Source of the DNA: an uncultured Flavobacteriaceae bacterium
GTDB taxonomy: Bacteria > Bacteroidota > Bacteroidia > Flavobacteriales > Flavobacteriaceae
Assembly (NCBI GenBank): GCA_947495135.1
Contig: CANLXN010000003.1
Span: forward strand, 62,001-126,000
DNA: 64,000 bases
Reading direction: 5' to 3'
How positions within the stretch are numbered: position 1 is the first letter of the stretch; the number at the start of each line of letters is the position of its first letter. The position numbers and the translations under genes are program-made. Positions 53,370 to 61,232 of the stretch are shown piece after piece. The notes under the pieces are model-generated. The model saw nothing but the letters and a program-made list of their open reading frames with translations, ran no database searches and was not told the DNA's origin.

Positions 53370-54548
53370 ATGAGTCTTCAGTTAAATAAATTCTTAGCAC
53401 GTTTGAAAATCATATCGCTGTATGGTTTTAGCAATCTAAGTACCCTTATTGCTCAACTCGTTCTTTCCTTTATTATTATTAGAATGCACTCCGTGGACCT
53501 TTGGGGAGAATATGTTGAAATATGGTTGTGGCTTCAATTAATTGTGCTCTTCTCCTACTTCGGAAATAAAAACTACCTATTAAAAGTGTTTAGCGAAAGC
53601 CCTTCCCAGGTTTTTAAATATTGGACGAGCAACTTCCTAAGCAGAGGTGTCTTATTTCTTATTTCTCTTGTCTTTATTTGTACTATCCCACTGTTTACCG
53701 ATTTTCTCTGGCCTATAATTGCGTGGGCCTTTTTGTTATTTTTCAATCAGAGTTTTGAAGTGTTGATACTGTATCGAAGGGACTTTAAGTTCAGCCTTTT
53801 TAGTGAGCTTTCTAAAAATATTTTTACCATCATTGCAGTATTGGCAATAATAGAACAGCTCAGTGTTCACTCGCTCCTGCTTTGTATAATCCTAGGATTA
53901 GTAATTAAAGCACTTGCCAATTTCATATTCTATTTCAGAAACATAAAAACAGCTCCATTGGAACTAGATTTTCCTAGTTTGAAACGTTCTGTACCATTTT
54001 TTATCCCGATGGTTTTAGGCACCATAAGAACCAAAATAGACGCGTACTATGGCACCGTATTCTTCAACAAAACAGATTTGAGTAAGTATCAAATTTTCAT
54101 CACCATGATAGGTTTAGTTCAGGTAGGCGCTACATACGTGATTAATCCATTTATAAAAACCTTTTTTAGAATAGGCGACAACACAAGACGACGAATAGAA
54201 AAGCAATTTGTTCTGCTTGGACTTTTAGCGGGGGTGCTAACATTACCGCTACTATATTTTGTTTCTAGTGGTCTATACAACTTCACTTTTTCGAACACTA
54301 GTTATCTCTTAGCATTCTTATTTATTTGTACGCTCTTTATTCATTTACTGTTGATCAATGAATTTTACAAGAAAAATAAACAAACAACCGTAGCAGTGAT
54401 TATTGCCATCACCGCCATTATTCAAATTAGTTTAGGATATGTAGTGATAGATGCGCAACAAATTGAAGGAGCCCTTTTCATAAAAACTCTTGGACAGTGG
54501 CTGATGATAATTGCGCTTTACATCTATAAACAAAGAACTCTTTCGTGA
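53370..54548 (+). CDS. Oligosaccharide flippase-like membrane protein (Wzx type)
   Basis: 392 residues with about eleven membrane helices from near the start and a lysine-rich cytosolic end. The arrangement resembles polysaccharide-export MATE/Wzx proteins, with the conserved Tyr-Gly-Phe-Ser-Asn-Leu-Ser-Thr-Leu start and the charged Arg-Thr-Lys-Ile-Asp-Ala-Tyr-Tyr region. Likely moves a lipid-linked oligosaccharide across the inner membrane. Shares four bases (GTGA) with the carbamoyltransferase gene. Exact family less certain than the general fold. Confidence 0.75.
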   Translation: MSLQLNKFLARLKIISLYGFSNLSTLIAQLVLSFIIIRMHSVDLWGEYVEIWLWLQLIVLFSYFGNKNYLLKVFSESPSQVFKYWTSNFLSRGVLFLISLVFICTIPLFTDFLWPIIAWAFLLFFNQSFEVLILYRRDFKFSLFSELSKNIFTIIAVLAIIEQLSVHSLLLCIILGLVIKALANFIFYFRNIKTAPLELDFPSLKRSVPFFIPMVLGTIRTKIDAYYGTVFFNKTDLSKYQIFITMIGLVQVGATYVINPFIKTFFRIGDNTRRRIEKQFVLLGLLAGVLTLPLLYFVSSGLYNFTFSNTSYLLAFLFICTLFIHLLLINEFYKKNKQTTVAVIIAITAIIQISLGYVVIDAQQIEGALFIKTLGQWLMIIALYIYKQRTLS

Positions 54549-56410
54549 AGAAAATTCTTGGAATATCTGCATTTTACCATGACGCCGCTGCGTGTATCAC
54601 AGTAGACGGAAAACTAATTGCCGCCGCACAAGAGGAACGGTTTACCAGAATAAAACATGATCCTAGTTTTCCAACAAATGCCATAAAGTTTTGCCTAAGC
54701 GAAGCAAATCTTACCATCGACCAACTCGATGCTGTAATATTTTACGACAAGCCGCTTCTAACATTCGAACGATTACTTCAAACCTATTATGCTTTTGCGC
54801 CCAAAGGACTTATTTCGTTCTTAAAATCAATACCAATATGGCTGGGCGAAAAGCTATTTCTCAAAAAAAGAATTTACGATGGCTTAAAGGAAATAAATGT
54901 CTATAACAAAAGAGAATTGAAGTTGCTTTTTTCCGAACACCATCTTTCTCATGCCGCGAGCGCTTTCTTTGCTTCTAGATTTGAAAAAGCTGCTATCCTA
55001 ACCGTTGATGGTGTTGGTGAATGGAGCACTGCAACCATTTCAGTAGGCGAAGGCAACGCAATACGGCCTCTAAAAGAAATGCACTTTCCTCATTCGGTTG
55101 GTTTACTTTACAGCTCCTTTACCTATTTTCTGGGATTTAAAGTAAACTCTGGCGAATATAAATTAATGGGCTTGGCACCCTTTGGAAATCAAAAATCGAA
55201 GCAGACTAAGGAATTTATAAAAACCATTGAGACCGAACTCATCGATATCAAAGACGATGGTTCTATCTGGATGAATCAAAAATACTTTAAATATGCTACG
55301 GGACTTCGGATGGTGAAGGATTCAAAATGGCAAAAACTTTTCGGCTTTCCAAGAAGACAAGCGGAAGATGAAATTCTAGAGCAACATTACAATCTTGCTT
55401 CAGCCATTCAGACAGTTACTGAAAAGATTATGCTCAAATTAGTTGCGGAAACTAAGCGTATTACCAAAACAGATAATTTATGTCTGGCCGGAGGTGTTGC
55501 TCTTAATTGTGTAGCTAATGGAAAAATAGTAAAAGAAGCTTCATTCAAAAACATCTACATACAACCAGCCGCAGGAGATGCTGGAGGTGCAGTTGGAGCG
55601 GCTTGGGCTGCGCATTTCATGTACTTCAATGAAAACAGAGAACAACTTGAGACGAATGATTTGATGCAAGGAACCTATCTAGGACCAGAATTTACAAAAG
55701 GTGAAATCCAGGAAATGAATAAGGAAGTGAAGGCTAAATATCAATACTTCGATTCGTTTCAAGATCTCAGTAATTCTATTGCTTTAAAAATAGAGGAAGG
55801 TTCGGTTATTGGATGGTTTCAAGGTAAAATGGAGTTTGGCCCTAGAGCATTAGGGAATAGAAGCATCATTGGTAATCCTGCAGACACTACTATTCAGAAG
55901 AAAATAAACCTTCAAATAAAATATCGAGAAAGTTTTAGACCTTTTGCTCCCTCGGTATTGGAAAAAGATGTTTCTAAGTATTTCGATTTGGAAGCACCAT
56001 CACCTTATATGCTTCTAGTAGCAAAGGTAAAAGAGCAACATTTGATAAAAAACCATCAACCTGAGAACAAATCATCGATGTGGGATCAACTCTACCACAT
56101 AAGAAGTCACTTTCAGGCCATAACTCATGTCGATGACTCGGCTCGCATCCAAACAGTAAATAAGAAGACCAACCCACGCTATTGGGAGCTACTCAGTAGT
56201 GTCAAAAAAGTTACAGGACACGGAATGCTAGTTAATACGAGCTTCAACGTGCGAGGTGAGCCCATAGTTTGTACTCCATTTGATGCATACAGGTGTTTTA
56301 TGAGTACGGAAATGGACTATCTTGTAATCGAAAATTTTGTATATTCTAAAACCGAACAGCCCCATCATTTGGACAAAGAACAATGGCGTATTGGGTTTAA
56401 AAAAGACTAG
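54545..56410 (+). CDS. Carbamoyltransferase (NodU/CmcH family)
   Basis: 621 residues with a GTG start. The Kae1-like N-terminal domain has Gly-Ile-Ser-Ala-Phe-Tyr-His-Asp-Ala-Ala, Glu-Glu-Arg-Phe-Thr-Arg, and His-His-Leu-Ser-His-Ala-Ala-Ser for metal and carbamoyl-adenylate handling. The C-terminal carbamoyltransferase domain has Met-Glu-Phe-Gly-Pro-Arg-Ala-Leu-Gly-Asn-Arg-Ser and Asn-Thr-Ser-Phe-Asn-Val-Arg-Gly-Glu-Pro. It transfers a carbamoyl group from carbamoyl phosphate to a hydroxyl, often of a sugar. Followed at once by DUF5989 and SxtJ genes, its usual companions. Confidence 0.95.
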   Translation: MKKILGISAFYHDAAACITVDGKLIAAAQEERFTRIKHDPSFPTNAIKFCLSEANLTIDQLDAVIFYDKPLLTFERLLQTYYAFAPKGLISFLKSIPIWLGEKLFLKKRIYDGLKEINVYNKRELKLLFSEHHLSHAASAFFASRFEKAAILTVDGVGEWSTATISVGEGNAIRPLKEMHFPHSVGLLYSSFTYFLGFKVNSGEYKLMGLAPFGNQKSKQTKEFIKTIETELIDIKDDGSIWMNQKYFKYATGLRMVKDSKWQKLFGFPRRQAEDEILEQHYNLASAIQTVTEKIMLKLVAETKRITKTDNLCLAGGVALNCVANGKIVKEASFKNIYIQPAAGDAGGAVGAAWAAHFMYFNENREQLETNDLMQGTYLGPEFTKGEIQEMNKEVKAKYQYFDSFQDLSNSIALKIEEGSVIGWFQGKMEFGPRALGNRSIIGNPADTTIQKKINLQIKYRESFRPFAPSVLEKDVSKYFDLEAPSPYMLLVAKVKEQHLIKNHQPENKSSMWDQLYHIRSHFQAITHVDDSARIQTVNKKTNPRYWELLSSVKKVTGHGMLVNTSFNVRGEPIVCTPFDAYRCFMSTEMDYLVIENFVYSKTEQPHHLDKEQWRIGFKKD

Positions 56411-56415
56411 TATTT

Positions 56416-56565
56416 ATGGAAGTCATCAAAGATTTATGGGGGTTCATGAAGGAGCGAAAAAAATACTGGCTAGCTCCTATCATCATCATTCTCCTGGTAA
56501 TGGCTATACTCATCGTATTTGGCGGATCTACTGCATTGGGACCTTTTATTTACTCGCTATTTTAA
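56416..56565 (+). CDS. DUF5989 family small membrane protein
   Basis: 49 residues, short enough to be missed by most gene callers. It begins Met-Glu-Val-Ile-Lys-Asp-Leu-Trp-Gly-Phe-Met-Lys-Glu-Arg-Lys-Lys, followed by one transmembrane helix and a Pro-Phe-Ile-Tyr end, the complete pattern of the SxtK/DUF5989 family. These proteins are almost always encoded directly after NodU-type carbamoyltransferases and before SxtJ. It starts five bases after the carbamoyltransferase stop and ends six bases before SxtJ. Role unknown; perhaps anchors the enzyme. Confidence 0.92.
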   Translation: MEVIKDLWGFMKERKKYWLAPIIIILLVMAILIVFGGSTALGPFIYSLF

Positions 56566-56571
56566 CACATC

Positions 56572-56940
56572 ATGTTTAAAAAAGAAAGCCATCCCATTGT
56601 CACAATTCTAGTTATAAGTCTAGGCTTTTTGGGTATCTACTTTCTAAAAAACTGGCAATGGTCCCTTTGGGTTTCCTTATCTGTTGCAATATTTGGTACT
56701 ATTTCTCCATATCTAGCTCGAAAAATTGATTGGGTTTGGAGTCAATTATCCTGGGTCTTAAGTAAGATTGTACCCAATATATTACTAACGCTTATCTATT
56801 TCCTATTACTGTTACCCATTGCCTTGCTCTCTAGGCTTTTTGGTAAGAGCGATCCATTGTCCATCAAAAACAGCACAACCAGTCAACTTATCGATAGGAA
56901 GGGCACCTATGGAAAGGAATCTTTTGAGAAACCTTGGTAG
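56572..56940 (+). CDS. SxtJ family membrane protein
   Basis: 122 residues with three hydrophobic segments and the Asp-Trp-Val-Trp loop. It matches SxtJ, the third component of carbamoyltransferase-DUF5989-SxtJ sets known from saxitoxin and polysaccharide clusters. Function unknown, presumed membrane partner of the carbamoyl transfer. The end is soluble and Ser/Lys-rich. Convergent with the SGNH hydrolase gene, two bases apart. Confidence 0.88.
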   Translation: MFKKESHPIVTILVISLGFLGIYFLKNWQWSLWVSLSVAIFGTISPYLARKIDWVWSQLSWVLSKIVPNILLTLIYFLLLLPIALLSRLFGKSDPLSIKNSTTSQLIDRKGTYGKESFEKPW

Positions 56941-56942
56941 TC

Positions 56943-58061
56943 TTATTTAATCAATTGTTTTTGTTTTAAAAACTGAACAAGTTCTTCAGCGACTATTTGA
57001 TTTCCATAAGCCGTCCAATGCTGCTGTAACGGGTCGTAAATAGGTGCTTCTTTTTTATTTGCCTGATAGAGCGGCTTAAATAAATCCAACATAGTTAATT
57101 GGTTCTCTGCTGCAAAATCTAGAAGTAATTTGTTTGGATATTGCCTAACATATGCTCCGTCTTCTAGTGGATAATTTGTCGAAAGTTCGTTCCATAGCGG
57201 GTCCTCGATCTGAACTATTGTAGGAGCCAAGGCAAACACAACTGGAACATTGGATGCTTGAGACCGCTCTTCTATCTTAAGAAGTAATTGTTCCAACACT
57301 ACGAACATCTCTTCTGAAGAACTAGGCAATGGTTTTTTACACAAATAAGCCTCGGGTGAAGCATAGGAGAGGTAACCCGAAGCGCCGTCTTCACTCATCT
57401 TATTTTTAATATTTCGATATCGATTTTTTATAAAATGTATTAAATGAAATTGATCGTACCATTTTCCTCTCCCTATTTCTGAAATGTTTGGTTCCTGTGA
57501 GATTGGGCTCATAATTATTTCGTTGTCAATAAAGCTTGCAGTAGGCCTGGGATACGAAATCCAAGATTCTAGACCGAAATTATCCTGAAAATCATTTCTC
57601 AGATAAATCATCACCACTACTAAGTTAGGTTTTATCCTATCAATCCATTGGTCCATCACCAAATATTCTTGAACCTGCCCATACCCATTAACTCCGAAGT
57701 TTAATACAGAAATACTATCCAAGCTAGACTCCATTCGCTCTGTAAAAACTGCTTCTGTTTCTACTGAAATATTACTAACAAAAGAATCCCCCAAAACCAT
57801 TATTGTAAAGGTCTCATCATCTGCTGAAGGTAGTGGGCCATCTCTAAATCCAGCGGAGTTTGTGGTTACCAAATGGCTACTTCCTTCTGAATTAACGATC
57901 GTGCCTTCGTGATTAGGAATCCATTGCCAACCCAAATCAACGCTTGGTTCAAACATAGCGTCATGATCACTGATCTGTGGCATAAATAGTCTAATCAGCA
58001 ACTCACATAACAAAAGAGTAATAGAAGTGGAAACGAGTATAAGCACAAGTTTTTTAAGCAT
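56943..58061 (-). CDS. SGNH/GDSL-type hydrolase, membrane-anchored
   Basis: 372 residues. One N-terminal membrane anchor (about 5-25). SGNH blocks: Val-Leu-Gly-Asp-Ser93-Phe with nucleophile Ser93, Asn-Phe-Gly-Val-Asn-Gly-Tyr-Gly as the Gly block, Tyr-Leu-Arg-Asn-Asp as the Asn block, and the Asp/His block as Asp-Pro-Leu-Gln-Gln-His-Trp-Thr. This order is seen in AlgX/AlgJ-like O-acetyl modification enzymes and in proteins near SxtJ sets. Probably removes or adds acyl groups on the exported glycan. A TATCTTTG box lies only five bases before the ATG, so a leaderless transcript or a later start is possible. Confidence 0.85.
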   Translation of the reverse strand: MLKKLVLILVSTSITLLLCELLIRLFMPQISDHDAMFEPSVDLGWQWIPNHEGTIVNSEGSSHLVTTNSAGFRDGPLPSADDETFTIMVLGDSFVSNISVETEAVFTERMESSLDSISVLNFGVNGYGQVQEYLVMDQWIDRIKPNLVVVMIYLRNDFQDNFGLESWISYPRPTASFIDNEIIMSPISQEPNISEIGRGKWYDQFHLIHFIKNRYRNIKNKMSEDGASGYLSYASPEAYLCKKPLPSSSEEMFVVLEQLLLKIEERSQASNVPVVFALAPTIVQIEDPLWNELSTNYPLEDGAYVRQYPNKLLLDFAAENQLTMLDLFKPLYQANKKEAPIYDPLQQHWTAYGNQIVAEELVQFLKQKQLIK

Positions 58062-58168
58062 AAAACAAAGATATTACAATTCAAACTTAAAAAGTTTTAT
58101 CGTTTCCTCTTGTGAAGGCTCCAGAAGCAAAAATTAGTTGCTATATTTCCAATTGAATTCACCTTAAA

Positions 58169-58933
58169 ATGAATGCGAATCGAAACATCGTTGTAATTGG
58201 TTATCCCAAAAGCGGAACCACATGGCTAAGCAGGTTAGTTGCAGATATCCTCAATTGCCCACTTGTTGGTGATTGGGGCTTTGAGGGCATCGATTCACTC
58301 TATACGGAAGGTAAAGAACGAGCGTCTAACTACAGGGTCTACAAATCTCATCACACCTCCTCTCAACTTTTTGACTCATCCAAGACATCCATATACAAAA
58401 CCATTTATATCGTTAGAGATCCTAGGGATATTGTGGTTTCTGGAATGCATTACTTCGATTTTAACGCTTTAAAAAAAGCTCGTTTGAAAAGAATTGGGTT
58501 AAAAAAGTTTCAGGCTTCTTTAATTAAGGACATTTCAGCAAAGGAAAAAAAGGAGCAAATGATGAAGGCGATATTCCATGGCCATAAAAAACTAAATCAA
58601 TGGCTTGAAATGCCCTGGGCACTTCACTTCAAAGACTACCTACAAGCAGAAACCCATTTTATAAAATACGAAGAACTGCTAGAGGAACCAGAAAGAACAT
58701 GTAGAGAAATGGCGGATTTTCTGGAGATCGAAATTTCGTTAAATGACCTAAAAAAAAGTATCGCCAACCAAGAATTCACAAAGAAGAAGCAAGAAGCCAT
58801 TGCGCTTGATCATCCTACTCGAACCTTACTACGATCGGGAAAATCTGGAGATTGGAAAAAGGTTTTAAGTGCTGAAGACAAAAAAAAATTCAAGCTCCAC
58901 CTGTCCCAAGTCCAGAACTTCTATAATATTTAG
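58169..58933 (+). CDS. PAPS-dependent sulfotransferase domain protein
   Basis: 254 residues. The 5'-phosphosulfate loop Gly-Tyr-Pro-Lys-Ser-Gly-Thr-Thr-Trp is at about 11-19 and the 3'-phosphate site is Ile-Val-Arg-Asp-Pro-Arg-Asp-Ile-Val-Val-Ser. Tyr-Glu-Glu-Leu-Leu and the C-terminal Lys-Ser-Gly-Asp-Trp-Lys match the Sulfotransfer_1 family. Cytosolic, so it probably sulfates a precursor sugar or lipid before export. Single gene between the SGNH hydrolase (divergent) and the third B12/radical SAM gene. Together with the NKWYS-type protein it suggests a sulfated product. Confidence 0.93.
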   Translation: MNANRNIVVIGYPKSGTTWLSRLVADILNCPLVGDWGFEGIDSLYTEGKERASNYRVYKSHHTSSQLFDSSKTSIYKTIYIVRDPRDIVVSGMHYFDFNALKKARLKRIGLKKFQASLIKDISAKEKKEQMMKAIFHGHKKLNQWLEMPWALHFKDYLQAETHFIKYEELLEEPERTCREMADFLEIEISLNDLKKSIANQEFTKKKQEAIALDHPTRTLLRSGKSGDWKKVLSAEDKKKFKLHLSQVQNFYNI

Positions 58934-59028
58934 TAGTTGATTAAGAAATGAATGTGTAATTTTCAAGAAAAATAGCCGCCCAGTAAAAAGTGCTTTTCAT
59001 TTCGTTTTACAGGTCGAAATTGTTTTAA

Positions 59029-60549
59029 ATGAAGAATAAATTAATACTATTTAACCCCCGAAGTGCTCAAGCAAAGCATCGTATTCCAAACTCTATTTTA
59101 CAAGTAGGTGCAAGTATTTATGGCACTCATGATTTCGCATTTGTAGATGGTAATTTGGAAGAAGACCCTTGGTCTAAAATTTTAGCGCTTTTCCAAACAG
59201 GAGAGTATACGTATTTTTGTAGCACCGTAATGCCGGGGCCTCAACTAAAACAAGCCATCCCATTTACTAAGAACATAAAAGAAGAATTTCCAGATTGCAT
59301 TACCATTTGGGGAGGTTATTTTGCATCCAATCAATACCAGGTTTGTATAGAAGCTCCCTTTGTGGATTATATTGTAAATGGTCCAGGAGACCATGCTTTC
59401 CCAGCCTTGCTTTCGGCCTTAGAAGATGGAAGATTGAGCGATATAAAAACTATAAAAAATCTCATTTATCAAGACAACACTGGAAGTATTGTGCAAACTC
59501 CCAAAGAAGCCTTGTTGGATCAAAACTCGCTTCCGCAATTACCCTATACGTACTTAAATCAATTTTACAAACTAGATAACTATCTAAGTAAAACATTCTT
59601 AGGTGCCAAAACCTTTTCCTATCACTCCAGTTTAGGTTGCCCTTTTACCTGTTCATTCTGTGCAGTTGTGCCCATTTTTGAAGGAAGATGGAAGGCAAAA
59701 TCGGCCGAAACTGTTTATAACGATGTTCGGTATTTTAAAGATAACTATCAAATTGATGCTATTGAATTTCATGACAACAATTTCTTTACTTCTAGAAAAA
59801 GAGTGGTTGAATTCTCCAAACTCATAGAAAATGATAACATAACATGGTGGGGAGAAGGCCGCATTGATACCATCAATAAGTACAGTGATGAGGATCTACA
59901 TCTTATGAAAAAAGCGGGTTGCAAGATGATTTTCTTAGGAGCAGAAACTGGTAATGACGACATCTTGAAACAAATGAATAAAGGAGGAACTCAAACGGGG
60001 CAAGGAATCAAAGATTTCGCAAAACGTCTCTATCCCATTGGGATCATTCCTGAATTCTCTTTTGTTTTAGGGATGCCAGCCGAAACTCCAGAAAAAGTGA
60101 TGGCTCAAATTAAATGGGATATCAATTTCATTAAAGAAATTAAGGAAATCAATCCTGATGCTGAAATCATCATTTATCTATACAGTCCTGTTGCCACGGA
60201 AGGCTCCGAACTATATGAACAGATTCAAAATGCAGGTTTTAGTTTTCCGAAGAAATTAGAAGATTGGTTAGATCCTGCTTGGGAGAACTTCGATCTCAGA
60301 AAAAACCCACTCACTCCATGGCTCACACCAGCAATGGTCGACAAAATCAAAAATTTCGAAACTGTACTCAATGGATATTATCCTACTGCTTCTGATTTCA
60401 GAATTAAAGGGTTTAAGAAAAATTTACTCAGGACTATTTCCAAAGCGCGGTACAAAACAGGTTTTTATAAGTATCCATACGAAATTAAAGTACTTCATAA
60501 AATATGGAAATACCGTCAACCTGAAGTTCAAGGCTTTTATTCTGAGTGA
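59029..60549 (+). CDS. B12-binding radical SAM protein 3
   Basis: 506 residues. N-terminal B12-binding domain, with Thr-Ile-Trp-Gly-Gly-Tyr-Phe-Ala-Ser near residue 90. The radical SAM motif is Cys204-Pro-Phe-Thr-Cys208-Ser-Phe-Cys211, followed by Gly-Arg-Ile-Asp-Thr and Met-Ile-Phe-Leu-Gly-Ala-Glu-Thr-Gly. A more distant relative of the two in the operon at 43-47 kb. Its TGA overlaps the start of the next methyltransferase. Substrate unknown. Confidence 0.9.
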   Translation: MKNKLILFNPRSAQAKHRIPNSILQVGASIYGTHDFAFVDGNLEEDPWSKILALFQTGEYTYFCSTVMPGPQLKQAIPFTKNIKEEFPDCITIWGGYFASNQYQVCIEAPFVDYIVNGPGDHAFPALLSALEDGRLSDIKTIKNLIYQDNTGSIVQTPKEALLDQNSLPQLPYTYLNQFYKLDNYLSKTFLGAKTFSYHSSLGCPFTCSFCAVVPIFEGRWKAKSAETVYNDVRYFKDNYQIDAIEFHDNNFFTSRKRVVEFSKLIENDNITWWGEGRIDTINKYSDEDLHLMKKAGCKMIFLGAETGNDDILKQMNKGGTQTGQGIKDFAKRLYPIGIIPEFSFVLGMPAETPEKVMAQIKWDINFIKEIKEINPDAEIIIYLYSPVATEGSELYEQIQNAGFSFPKKLEDWLDPAWENFDLRKNPLTPWLTPAMVDKIKNFETVLNGYYPTASDFRIKGFKKNLLRTISKARYKTGFYKYPYEIKVLHKIWKYRQPEVQGFYSE

Positions 60550-61232
60550 TGTCGAACATACGATCTATCATAAAAAGAATAACACAGCCTTTTCTAAAAA
60601 AAGGACTTCAATATTATTACAGAAAGCCTAGAAAATTTAAGTACCAAGAGATAGAGGTATTAGTGCATCCCGATGTATTTCCTCCACACCTTACTTTGAG
60701 CACTAAACTTTTGCTAGACTTTATTGATCCATTAAATCTTGAAAGAAAATCGTTTTTAGAATTGGGATGTGGATCTGGAGTGATTTCCTTGTTCGCAGCT
60801 AAAAAAAAAGCCGTGGTTACCGCCAGCGATATAAATCCAATTGCCATTGAATACCTGTTAAAAGCTTCTCAACAGCATCTACTAAAGGTGAATTGTATTC
60901 TCTCCAATCTTTTTGAACTTATCCCGCAAAAAAACTTTGATTTTATAATTATCAATCCACCCTATTATCCCAAAAAACCAGCTAGCATTAAAGAACAAGC
61001 TTGGTTTTGTGGAGAAAATTTCGAATACTTCTTTGATTTGTTTAAGCAACTGCCTCTCTATTTAACTGAAACGAACAAAACCTTTATGATTTTATCTGAG
61101 GACTGCGACGTAACGCGAATTCAAGAAATAGCCTCCACAAATGGTATTAAATTCGAAAAAGTTTTAACCAAGCGAAAAATGGGAGAACTCAATTACATCT
61201 TTAAACTTTCTAAAGTACAAAGCGGTAGGTAG
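60549..61232 (+). CDS. SAM-dependent methyltransferase with NPPY motif
   Basis: 227 residues from the ATG at 60549; a GTG at 60546 is the alternative. Motif I is Leu-Glu-Leu-Gly-Cys-Gly-Ser-Gly-Val-Ile-Ser, followed by Thr-Ala-Ser-Asp-Ile-Asn-Pro. The catalytic Ile-Ile-Asn-Pro-Pro-Tyr-Tyr matches the NPPY group that methylates nitrogen of glutamine, adenine or guanine (PrmC, YfiC, RsmC types). The Ser-Asp and Val-His-Pro-Asp-Val-Phe-Pro-Pro region near the start resembles the small-molecule subset. Coupled to the third B12/radical SAM gene by overlapping stop and start. The end overlaps the convergent DUF5916 gene by 23 bases. Confidence 0.85.
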   Translation: MSNIRSIIKRITQPFLKKGLQYYYRKPRKFKYQEIEVLVHPDVFPPHLTLSTKLLLDFIDPLNLERKSFLELGCGSGVISLFAAKKKAVVTASDINPIAIEYLLKASQQHLLKVNCILSNLFELIPQKNFDFIIINPPYYPKKPASIKEQAWFCGENFEYFFDLFKQLPLYLTETNKTFMILSEDCDVTRIQEIASTNGIKFEKVLTKRKMGELNYIFKLSKVQSGR

